Positions 1 to 6,127 of a DNA stretch of 37,393 nucleotides are shown piece after piece. How positions within the stretch are numbered: position 1 is the first letter of the stretch; the number at the start of each line of letters is the position of its first letter. The notes under the pieces are model-generated. The model was not told where the DNA came from, ran no database searches, and worked only from the letters and a program-made list of their open reading frames with translations. The position numbers and the translations under genes were made by a program. This DNA is from an uncultured Endozoicomonas sp. (lineage in GTDB: Bacteria; Pseudomonadota; Gammaproteobacteria; Pseudomonadales; Endozoicomonadaceae): positions 1-37,393 of the forward strand of contig NZ_CANMAO010000037.1 in assembly GCF_947495845.1 (NCBI RefSeq). Reading direction: 5' to 3'.

Positions 1-254
1 GTATTTCAGCTATGTCGAAATACGCTTTCCAGCCAAGCAGGGATTTTCTTAACTCAGCGACAATCTGAATAATTGAAGAAATGCAGGGCCAGGTCTTTCA
101 TCGTGCAAAATCAAAGCTTGATTCTTACACCTCAAGAAAACAGCCGGGCTATACCTACTTTCCATCCTTGAACGACAGAATACAGATAATGAAGTTCAGT
201 CGAATTTTTCTTTCGACACTTTTTCGACACCCTCTGTTCTGGGGAAATTTCAGA

Positions 255-292
255 CAATAAAAAACCCTGTAAATCATTGACTTACAGGGTTT
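255..292 (-). terminator. Rho-independent terminator of ssrA
   Basis: On the minus strand, just past the tmRNA 3' CCA, AAACCCTGTAA and TTACAGGGTTT form a perfect 11-bp stem followed by a T-rich tail. Its position right behind the mature tmRNA end supports termination of the ssrA precursor. Positions 1-254 beyond it hold no gene or recognisable element. Confidence 0.85.
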
Positions 293-297
293 CTGAT

Positions 298-663
298 TGG
301 TGGAGGCGGCGGGAATTGAACCCGCGTCCGACAATCCTACGCCATTGGCTCTACATGTTTAGTTTCCGTTATTCGGTTAACGCTGAACGACCCAACGGCC
401 AGGGTGAACGGCGCGATCCTGGAATGTTTAACCCACTGGCTTCAGGAAGACCAATGTGGCGATTCTATTTTCGATTGCGATCAGTTCCACCCAATAGACA
501 AAACAGAGTGATCGGGAGACGACTGTTTTTAGGCAGCCATAGCTCCGTGGTAGCTATTATCGTTAGCAACTAATACGTTTGTAGTGTTTGGATTAACGAG
601 CATCACTACACGCTCGACATGCACCTCAGGTTTCGTAATCGTCGTCGAATCCAGATCGCCCCC
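298..663 (-). ncRNA. ssrA: Transfer-messenger RNA (tmRNA)
   Basis: tmRNA tags nascent peptides on stalled ribosomes for proteolysis and releases the ribosome, working with SmpB. On the minus strand the 5' end GGGGGCG pairs with CGCCUCC next to the 3' ACCA end, a 7-bp acceptor stem with one G-U pair. The start also carries the conserved GATCTGGATTCGACG block. The 3' end contains the T-arm GGGAATTGAACCCGC followed by GTCCGAC, in tRNA-like layout. The tag reading frame is at 529-567 and reads ANDNSYHGAMAA then TAA. It is preceded by TAGTT, the usual resume-site context. Length is 366 nt, normal for a one-piece tmRNA. The tag is odd: most gammaproteobacterial tags end in ALAA and are about 10-11 residues. 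smpB lies 0.7 kb away on the same strand, with the opposite-strand GNAT gene between them. Confidence 0.97.
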
Positions 664-681
664 GATAACAAAACACTGTCG

Positions 682-711
682 TATTTAGCCAAACAGTTGT
701 ACTAAATGCAA
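682..711 (-). promoter_or_regulatory. Possible ssrA promoter
   Basis: Minus strand: TTGCAT (706-711), 18-nt spacer, TAAATA (682-687), about 18 nt before the mature 5' end. That leaves room for the RNase P-removed leader. The match is moderate and unsupported by other data. Confidence 0.35.
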
Positions 712-724
712 GCGTGTTTAGTAC
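699..724. repeat. Perfect 8-bp inverted repeat upstream of ssrA
   Basis: GTACTAAA (699-706) and TTTAGTAC (717-724) are perfect inverted arms around a 10-nt spacer. They overlap the candidate -35 region of ssrA and lie between the divergent ssrA and GNAT genes. It could be an operator, but no regulator is identifiable. Confidence 0.4.
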
Positions 725-822
725 ATAGGTACTTTTACACCAAAAAAACGATGATCGTCGTTAGATATTTCTGTGGGATAATTCGTTAGTTTGTCGTTTA
801 TCCCGGATATTTTGGAGTAGGT

Positions 823-1347
823 ATGAAGATCAGAGTATCACTGCCGGAAGAGTCAGCGGCGATTTATGAGTTGCATAGAAACACCTTTGACAAATCTGAA
901 GCGGAAACCGTTGCGAAGTTGGCTTGCGATCTATTAGAAGACACCTCGGCACAACCGTTGCTATCCCTTGTTGCCGAGCAGGATGGCCGTATTGTGGGTC
1001 ATACTCTTTTCAGCCATGTGGTGATTAATGAAGACCCTTCTATAAAAGCCGCCATTCTTGCGCCACTGGGTGTTTCGCCCGATGTTCAAAAACAGGGAGT
1101 GGGTACACGATTGATTCAAGAGGGACTGCAGATTTTGAAGGAACACGACGCTGCACTTGTGTTTGTCTATGGAGACCCAGACTACTATGGTCGTTCAGGC
1201 TTTTCACTGTGTTCGGATATTTCAGCCCCTTATACCCTAGAACACCCTCATGGCTGGCAAGTGCAAGCTCTGAAGGAAGGCGTACTGACTTCTACAAAAG
1301 GTACATTGAGATGTGCTGATGCGTTGATGTCGCCCGATCTTTGGTAA
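823..1347 (+). CDS. GNAT family N-acetyltransferase (YhbS-like)
   Basis: This is a predicted cytosolic acyl-CoA-dependent N-acetyltransferase of 174 residues. It resembles the YhbS-type GNATs. Visible signs are the acyl-CoA-binding motif A region with QKQGVGTRLI around residues 88-97, preceded by a beta-strand segment with LAPLGVSP. A later segment, VFVYGDPDYYGRSGF, is typical of this subfamily, where the GxPxYYxRxGF stretch is conserved. The ATG at 823 has a close GGAG ribosome-binding site. It is a single gene between the divergent ssrA and the convergent smpB, and a bidirectional terminator follows. The substrate cannot be told from sequence. Confidence 0.85.
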   Translation: MKIRVSLPEESAAIYELHRNTFDKSEAETVAKLACDLLEDTSAQPLLSLVAEQDGRIVGHTLFSHVVINEDPSIKAAILAPLGVSPDVQKQGVGTRLIQEGLQILKEHDAALVFVYGDPDYYGRSGFSLCSDISAPYTLEHPHGWQVQALKEGVLTSTKGTLRCADALMSPDLW

Positions 1348-1356
1348 GTGATCAAC

Positions 1357-1388
1357 AAAAAAGGCGCACATTTCTGTACGCCTTTTTT
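1357..1388. terminator. Bidirectional terminator between GNAT gene and smpB
   Basis: AAAAAAGGCG and CGCCTTTTTT form a 10-bp perfect inverted repeat with a 12-nt loop. It has A/T runs on both sides, so it can serve both convergent genes. Confidence 0.8.
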
Positions 1389-1404
1389 GTATTGAAACGG
1401 CTGA

Positions 1405-1881
1405 TTAACCGCGGTGCATAACCCGCTGTTTTTCAATGTTCCATTCACGCTCTTTGGTGGCTGCACGTTTATCAAACTCTTTCTTACCACGGGCAAGAGC
1501 GATCTGACATTTAATCAGGTGGCCTTTCCAGTAGAGCTTGGTGGCGACACAGGCGTGGCCTTTTTGCTGTGTTTCGGAGAACAGCTTTGATAATTGCTGA
1601 CGATGCAACAGCAGTTTACGATCCCGTAATGGATCCGCAATCACATGAGTTGAGGCGGTGGTAAGCGGGGTGATGGATGAACCAATCAACCAGGCTTCGC
1701 CATCTTTCAGTAGGACGTAGCTATCCACCAGCTGAACTTTGCCCTGCCGGAGGCTTTTCACTTCCCAACCTGCGAGGGAAATGCCTGCTTCGAAGGTCTC
1801 GTCCAGATGATAATCGTGGCGAGCCTTCTTGTTGACGACGATTGAAGAATCGCCCTGTTTACTTTTCTTACTTTTTGCCAT
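1405..1881 (-). CDS. smpB: SsrA-binding protein SmpB
   Basis: SmpB binds tmRNA and carries it into the A site of stalled ribosomes. The 158-residue product has the family landmarks: [17 protein letters not shown] near the start, [40 protein letters not shown] in the OB-fold core, and the basic C-terminal tail [16 protein letters not shown]. The tail enters the mRNA channel in known SmpB proteins. The start at 1881 (MAKSKKSKQ) matches family length. An in-frame ATG 12 codons upstream gives an extension with no ribosome-binding site or family support. The gene shares strand and neighbourhood with ssrA. Confidence 0.96.
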   Translation of the reverse strand: MAKSKKSKQGDSSIVVNKKARHDYHLDETFEAGISLAGWEVKSLRQGKVQLVDSYVLLKDGEAWLIGSSITPLTTASTHVIADPLRDRKLLLHRQQLSKLFSETQQKGHACVATKLYWKGHLIKCQIALARGKKEFDKRAATKEREWNIEKQRVMHRG

Positions 1882-1917
1882 GGCGCGGAGTATAGGAGCA
1901 GCGTGACTGAAAGTCAT

Positions 1918-2355
1918 CTATTCTCGGGCATAGTCACGGTCTCTACAATAGTGCAGAACCCTCACAGATGATTTTTCTGCATTTACTGACGTTATCAATC
2001 AAATATCTATTTTTTAATCAGTGCATACGTATTAGCTATTGAGATGTAAGGGTAGACCGGTACAATCAACCTAACCCGCTCTTATCTTCGTCATTATTCT
2101 AAGAACAGTCTGTTGGATTGGATCTTAGTTATAAGGGCTTGAGGTTTGATGGGATCAGGTTGTTAACACCTGATGCTGTACCGTGAAACACTCATTCATC
2201 AGCAAGACATGCGCTAAATAGTACGAAAGTTTCGTGAAACGGTCATGGTATGCCAGCTGCTACAAAGCACTGCCAACCAAGACCACAGATTCCTCACTGC
2301 TTTCAATGCAAGCGATTTTATTATAACTATATCTGAACGCATTTTTGGGGAACTT
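1918..2355. other. Intergenic region between smpB and the NSS symporter
   Basis: No coding sequence is supported over about 440 bp. It must hold the divergent promoters of smpB and the symporter. An inverted repeat ATCAGGT (2154-2160)-TGTTAAC-ACCTGAT (2168-2174) looks like a dyad operator but has no identifiable regulator. A weak -10-like TATAAC lies near 2323. Confidence 0.4.
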
Positions 2356-3714
2356 ATGTCTGGACAAAATCCTGTAACCTCAACAAAAACCTGGGCTAAT
2401 CGCTGGACTTTTTTGCTGGCAGCTGCCGGCTCCGCCATCGGCCTTGGTAATATCTGGAAGTTTCCGTACATCGCCGGGCAATACGGCGGCGGCGCTTTCG
2501 TGATGCTTTACCTGATCTGCATTGCAGTGATGGGTATTCCTCTTTTAATGGCTGAAACCGCCATTGGTCGCCATACACGACACAGTCCTCTGAACGCTAT
2601 ACGTCAACTGACCAGCGAATTGGGTGCCAGTAAACTGTGGAGCATGATTGGCTGGATGGGCATGTTGGCGGGCTTCCTGATCCTGTCTTTCTACAGTGTT
2701 ATCGCCGGTTGGTCATTGTCTTATGCCTGGCAGATTGTGTCTGGTGGTTTCACTGGCATGACCACTGATCAGGTGGGTGATGCATTTGGTGGACTAGTGT
2801 CGTCTGCTGATCGTCAGATTTTCTGGCACTCTGCCTTTATGATTCTGACCTTCGCAATTACTGCCCGTGGTATTCACAAAGGCCTGGAGAAAGGTCTGCA
2901 GGTAATGATGCCTGCGCTGTTCGCCCTGCTGCTGATTATGCTCGGCTACAGCATGCTGGAAACTGGCCAGTTTATGCGCGGCTTCGAATTCATGTTCTCC
3001 GTGGATTTCTCCAAAGTCACCGGTGAAGCGGTAACGGCGGCATTGGGTCAGGCGTTCTTTACCCTGAGCCTGGGTATGTGCGCATTAATGGCTTACGGTG
3101 CTTACATGCCAGCGAACAATTCCATTCCAAGAACTGCACTGAACGTAGCAGCTCTGGATACATTAATGGCTATTGTCTCTGGCCTGATCGTATTCCCAAT
3201 CGTATTTGCTTATGGCCTTGAACCTTCCGCTGGCCCGGGCCTGCTGTTTGTTTCTTTGACCGCCGCCTTTGTGCACATGCCGATGGGTGAAATTTTCGGC
3301 TTCCTGTTCTTTGTCCTGGTTGCCATCGCGGCTCTGAGCTCTGCTATCTCGCTGGTTGAACCTGCACTGGCATGGTTGCTGGAGCGTACACCGCTGAGCC
3401 GAACCGTTGCTACCATCATCCTTTGTGCTGCAATCTGGTTTGTTGGTCTGGGTACTGTGTTTGCCTTCAGCGGTGATTTCACTTTCACTCTGTTTGGTAA
3501 AAACTTCTTTGATCTGCTGGATTACTTCACCAGCAACATCCTGCTGCCACTGGGCGGTCTGTTGATCTCCATCTTTGCCGGCTGGGTAATCAAACGCTCC
3601 ACCATGATGAATGAGCTGGGCCTGAGTGTTGGCATGTTCAACCTCTGGCGCGCCATGATTCGTGTTGTTGTTCCCGTGTGTGTACTTGTGGTCGTGATCA
3701 CCACAATCTTTTAA
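2356..3714 (+). CDS. Sodium:neurotransmitter symporter (NSS/SNF) family transporter
   Basis: This is an inner-membrane sodium-coupled amino-acid or amine transporter with the LeuT fold. The 452-residue product opens with the NSS TM1 signature AAAGSAIGLGNIWKFPY, in which the unwound helix binds substrate and sodium. It continues with YGGGAFVMLYLICIAVMGIPLLMAE around TM2 in several hydrophobic blocks. About 11-12 membrane segments can be counted. The start at 2356 (MSGQNPVTS) is chosen because the TM1 motif then lies about 25 residues in, and GGGG precedes the ATG by 5 nt. An upstream in-frame ATG would add 37 non-conserved residues. The substrate cannot be assigned. The gene is monocistronic, flanked by a terminator, and interrupts the usual smpB-ratA neighbourhood. 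Confidence 0.92.
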   Translation: MSGQNPVTSTKTWANRWTFLLAAAGSAIGLGNIWKFPYIAGQYGGGAFVMLYLICIAVMGIPLLMAETAIGRHTRHSPLNAIRQLTSELGASKLWSMIGWMGMLAGFLILSFYSVIAGWSLSYAWQIVSGGFTGMTTDQVGDAFGGLVSSADRQIFWHSAFMILTFAITARGIHKGLEKGLQVMMPALFALLLIMLGYSMLETGQFMRGFEFMFSVDFSKVTGEAVTAALGQAFFTLSLGMCALMAYGAYMPANNSIPRTALNVAALDTLMAIVSGLIVFPIVFAYGLEPSAGPGLLFVSLTAAFVHMPMGEIFGFLFFVLVAIAALSSAISLVEPALAWLLERTPLSRTVATIILCAAIWFVGLGTVFAFSGDFTFTLFGKNFFDLLDYFTSNILLPLGGLLISIFAGWVIKRSTMMNELGLSVGMFNLWRAMIRVVVPVCVLVVVITTIF

Positions 3715-3733
3715 ACACTCACTGTTTCTATCA

Positions 3734-3766
3734 GGCCGGTATGGGTTATCCTATCCGGCCTTTTTT
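3734..3766 (+). terminator. Rho-independent terminator of the NSS gene
   Basis: GGCCGG...CCGGCC with an imperfect inner stem is followed by six T residues, 20 bp after the symporter stop. Confidence 0.85.
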
Positions 3767-3786
3767 ATGAAAGAACCACGCTATCT

Positions 3787-4218
3787 ATGCCGAAGATTTC
3801 CCGCTCTGCACTGGTCACGTATTCCGCTCAACAGATGTATGATCTGGTCAGTGATATTGAGTCCTATGGCGAGTTTTTACCCGGTTGCGCCGGTGGTAAA
3901 ATCATTAGCCAGGAAGGCGATCAGCTGGAAGCCATTCTCGAAGTAGCAAAAGCAGGCATTCGACAAAGTTTTTCGACGCGGAACAAAATCGTTCCCGGCG
4001 TGTCTATAGAAATGAACTTACTGGAAGGCCCATTCAAACATCTTTCGGGAATTTGGACGTTTACCCAACTGGGTGACGATGGGTGTAAGGTTTCCCTTGA
4101 GCTGGATTTTGAAATGAGCAACAAGCTCACCGCCGCTACACTCGGTGCGCTGGTTGGCCAAATGATGAACTCAATGGTGGATGCTTTCAGTAACAGAGCG
4201 AAGCAGATTTATGGCTGA
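3787..4218 (+). CDS. ratA: RatA family START/SRPBCC protein
   Basis: RatA belongs to the SRPBCC (START-like) fold. In E. coli it was described as a toxin that blocks 70S ribosome assembly, and the related Coq10 proteins bind ubiquinone, so the physiological role is debated. The 143-residue product carries family segments: SRSALVTYSAQQMYDLVSDI at the start, the Y.EFLPGC block around residues 27-34, and the central FSTRNKI. GPFKHLSGIWTF and a C-terminal helix ending VDAFSNRAKQIYG follow. The length is typical. The gene overlaps or abuts the rnfH start, a conserved ratA-rnfH arrangement. Confidence 0.9.
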   Translation: MPKISRSALVTYSAQQMYDLVSDIESYGEFLPGCAGGKIISQEGDQLEAILEVAKAGIRQSFSTRNKIVPGVSIEMNLLEGPFKHLSGIWTFTQLGDDGCKVSLELDFEMSNKLTAATLGALVGQMMNSMVDAFSNRAKQIYG

Positions 4219-4240
4219 CATATTGATAGCTGAGATATTG

Positions 4241-4561
4241 ATGGATGAGCCAGAGGTTCATGTTGAAGTGGCTTATGCCAAAGCTCATGAGCAGAAGATT
4301 GTCTCGGTCACCTTAAAGGAAGGCACAACGCTTCGCGAGGCGGTCAGGCAATCCGGCATTGCCTCCTTTTTCCCGGACATTGATATTGATCAATCAACAA
4401 TGGGAATTTTCGGCAAAACCGTAGCCAAGCCCGATCAACAAGCTGTAAAAGAAGGCGACAGGATTGAGATTTATCGCCCACTGATTGCCGACCCGAAAGA
4501 GGTTCGCAAACGCAGGGCAGAACAGGCCAAGCAGAAGGCTGAGCTGGAACAACGGGATTGA
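4241..4561 (+). CDS. rnfH: RnfH family ubiquitin-like protein
   Basis: RnfH/RatB-family proteins are small beta-grasp (ubiquitin-like) proteins of unknown function that neighbour ratA. From 4241 the product is 106 residues, MDEPEVHVEVAYA onward. It has the family core TLREAVRQSGI, GIFGKTVAKPDQQAVKEGDRIEIYRPL (two parts), and the basic IADPKEVRKRRAEQAK tail. I chose 4241 because seven residues precede VEVAYA, as in E. coli RnfH, and GAG lies 6 nt upstream. A second in-frame ATG at 4211, overlapping the ratA stop, would add ten residues. That extension comes from a 15-bp tandem duplication (4214-4228 and 4229-4243, 13 of 15 identical). Either start is possible. Confidence 0.88.
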   Translation: MDEPEVHVEVAYAKAHEQKIVSVTLKEGTTLREAVRQSGIASFFPDIDIDQSTMGIFGKTVAKPDQQAVKEGDRIEIYRPLIADPKEVRKRRAEQAKQKAELEQRD

Positions 4562-4583
4562 ATTGTAAGTGAAGCAGAAGGGA

Positions 4584-4603
4584 AAAGGTTGCCGGCAACC
4601 TTT
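4584..4603 (-). terminator. Palindrome between convergent rnfH and bamE
   Basis: AAAGGTTGCC followed directly by GGCAACCTTT is a perfect 20-bp palindrome. Read on the minus strand it is followed by TTTT, so it probably ends bamE transcription. It may act in both directions. Confidence 0.6.
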
Positions 4604-4632
4604 CAGGTTACCGAGCAACGATCAACTTTGCT

Positions 4633-5019
4633 TTATTGCTCAGTGCTTTCGGGGCGGTAATCGCCAACAATAGACTGCAGCTTGTCTTCTTCAAAGAAGA
4701 GCGTGACGTTTTTCTGCTCCCGGTCTTGACCGCCCGGTTGCATGCTGTACACATAATCCCAGCGATTCGGGTTAAAGGTATCTTCCAGCAATGGTGTACC
4801 CATAACGTACTGAACCTGGGCACGAGACATACCCGGACGGAGCTGATTAATCATTTCCTGGGTAATAACGTTTCCCTGTTGCACATCAATCTTGTACGCA
4901 CCGGGGAAACTGATAAGCTTGGAACCACCGTCAGTGGAACTGGCGCATCCTGTTAGCAGGGTTGCGGAGAAGGTAGCTGTTATAAGCGCGGCGGCCAGTG
5001 TGAACGAGGTTTTTTGCAT
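4633..5019 (-). CDS. bamE: Outer membrane assembly lipoprotein BamE (SmpA/OmlA)
   Basis: BamE is an accessory lipoprotein of the BAM complex that inserts beta-barrel proteins into the outer membrane. The 128-residue product has a signal peptide and lipobox LTGC (residues 22-25, lipidated Cys25). The conserved core is [20 protein letters not shown], then [32 protein letters not shown] and [11 protein letters not shown], which matches the BamE fold and length. It is divergent from fur, the arrangement known in pseudomonads as omlA-fur. The intervening 140 bp hold both promoters. Confidence 0.95.
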   Translation of the reverse strand: MQKTSFTLAAALITATFSATLLTGCASSTDGGSKLISFPGAYKIDVQQGNVITQEMINQLRPGMSRAQVQYVMGTPLLEDTFNPNRWDYVYSMQPGGQDREQKNVTLFFEEDKLQSIVGDYRPESTEQ

Positions 5020-5119
5020 CGATTTCAGACTTCCACTATCTTGCTTGCTCTAAGTTAAACTTGCAGTGTTTCAGCGGCTCAAACAGTTGAGGCTCTATGA
5101 AAAAACTGCACGAAAATGT

Positions 5120-5137
5120 GATAATAGCAGGATTATC
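5120..5137. promoter_or_regulatory. Probable Fur box in the fur promoter
   Basis: GATAAT-AGCAGG-ATTATC is an inverted GATAAT pair directly upstream of fur. It is one base shorter in the middle than the classical 19-bp Fur box. TGTGATAAT could also be the extended -10, so Fur autoregulation is a reasonable inference. Confidence 0.5.
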
Positions 5138-5160
5138 TTATTAAGGGTTAGGGAAACGTT

Positions 5161-5565
5161 TTGGAAAATCAAGAGTTGCGTAAAGCAGGACTGAAAGTAA
5201 CCCTGCCAAGAGTTAAGATTCTTCAGATACTCGAAAGTGCTGAAGATAAACACATGTCTGCGGAAGATGTTTACAAAGCACTTCTGGATGCAGAAGAAGA
5301 CGTTGGTCTGGCAACGGTTTATCGGGTGCTGACCCAATTTGAAAGCGCCGGCCTTGTGGTACGCCATAACTTTGATGGCGGCCACTCCGTGTTTGAACTG
5401 TCTCGTGGTGAGCATCACGATCATATGGTCTGCATGGAAACTGGTGATGTCATTGAGTTTGTTGATGACGCTATCGAGAAACGTCAGCATGCGATAGCGG
5501 AAGAACACGGCTATGAAATTGTGGATCACAACCTTGTGATTTACGTTCGACCTAAGAAGAAATAA
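5161..5565 (+). CDS. fur: Ferric uptake regulator Fur
   Basis: Fur is the Fe2+-dependent repressor of iron uptake. The 134-residue product has the winged-helix segment LRKAGLKVTLPRVKIL, then MSAEDVYKAL and GLATVYRVLTQFE (recognition helix). RHNFDGGHSVFEL and the metal-site block HHDHMVC follow, ending in VIYVRPKKK. It closely resembles the Pseudomonas type: short, without the extra Cys-rich C-terminus of E. coli Fur. The start codon is TTG at 5161, supported by AGGG upstream and by the family N-terminus (ENxELRKAGL). No in-frame ATG is available. It is followed by a strong terminator. Confidence 0.96.
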   Translation: MENQELRKAGLKVTLPRVKILQILESAEDKHMSAEDVYKALLDAEEDVGLATVYRVLTQFESAGLVVRHNFDGGHSVFELSRGEHHDHMVCMETGDVIEFVDDAIEKRQHAIAEEHGYEIVDHNLVIYVRPKKK

Positions 5566-5607
5566 TAATTAGAAAAACGGCTGTACTATTTTCTAACCTT
5601 ATTCTTG

Positions 5608-5645
5608 ATACCTCTGGAGCATCAATGTTTCAGAGGTATTTTTTA
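5608..5645 (+). terminator. Rho-independent terminator of fur
   Basis: ATACCTCTG (5608-5616) and CAGAGGTAT (5631-5639) form a perfect 9-bp stem followed by T7. It lies between fur and arfA, so arfA depends on readthrough or on a promoter close to it. Confidence 0.85.
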
Positions 5646-5663
5646 TCCAACTGGAGCTTTGCA

Positions 5664-5855
5664 ATGAGCAAAAACAGGAAGCAACGTAAACGGCCAGCAT
5701 CTGCTGTTCTTAAGTTGATGCAGGAACCCATGTTCCGCCAACGTCGTGAAGTACTAAAGACAGGTTATAAAAGAAAAGAGAAGCATCGTGGTCGTGATAG
5801 TCACAGGCAGCATGAGAAAACATTAACTACGCTAGTGTTTTCTCATGCTGCCTGA
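5664..5855 (+). CDS. arfA: Alternative ribosome-rescue factor ArfA
   Basis: ArfA recruits RF2 to ribosomes stalled on nonstop mRNA when trans-translation fails. The 63-residue product has the family core EPMFRQRREVLKTGYKRKEKH (residues 21-41), aligning with DPLFRQR and the KGSYMRKGKH region of E. coli ArfA. A short hydrophobic tail, TLTTLVFSHAA, follows. The start at 5664 has GGAG 7 nt upstream. An earlier in-frame ATG lies inside the fur terminator and is unlikely. As in E. coli, a long hairpin inside the 3' coding sequence covers residues 47-63 and the stop. In the known family such a hairpin is cut by RNase III, giving a nonstop mRNA and an active truncated protein only when tmRNA is lacking. 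Confidence 0.9.
   Translation: MSKNRKQRKRPASAVLKLMQEPMFRQRREVLKTGYKRKEKHRGRDSHRQHEKTLTTLVFSHAA
5804..5854 (+). promoter_or_regulatory. Intragenic hairpin of arfA (RNase III / terminator type control)
   Basis: CAGGCAGCATGAGAAAACA (5804-5822) pairs perfectly over 19 bp with 5836-5854. Up to three more weak pairs lie inside, with a 7-13 nt loop. The stop codon TGA (5853-5855) sits at the base. The stem also has no T tract, so cleavage is more likely than simple termination. Confidence 0.85.
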
Positions 5856-5926
5856 TAAGGCATTAGCTTACGACTTAACCTAACACCCTAAGGGTAACGG
5901 TAGTAAGCAAATTACTACTGATTCGC

Positions 5927-6085
5927 CATTCCCGCGAAGGAGACTGTCGCAAAACCCGTAGGTCAGTAATTCTGTAAGAATTGCCGACATCTCTCAGGTC
6001 TGTCGGTGCTGATCTTTTGCAACAGCCTCTGGAGCATGGGAACGAGATGATTGAGAGTTTCGCGACAGCCTCGAAGGCGGGAATG
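5927..6085. repeat. 159-bp intergenic palindromic element
   Basis: The ends are CATTCCCGC and GCGGGAATG, with further inverted similarity inside (CTGTCGC / GCGACAG). The segment 5940-5992 matches 15139-15191 in inverted orientation, and 6027-6073 matches 15189-15233 in direct orientation with few mismatches. It therefore belongs to a dispersed repeat family. It has no coding capacity and separates arfA from recN. Confidence 0.7.
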
Positions 6086-6127
6086 ATACTGGGAATTTCT
6101 TTTTTGCCCCTACCTTAACCAATAACC

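Noticed and set aside
1-254. Integrated element or attachment site next to ssrA
   Set aside because: The 3' end of ssrA is a frequent integration target, but no integrase, repeat of the ssrA end or other element is visible.
277-573. 98-codon frame over ssrA
   Set aside because: It lies on the opposite strand of tmRNA, whose acceptor stem, T-arm and tag are clear.
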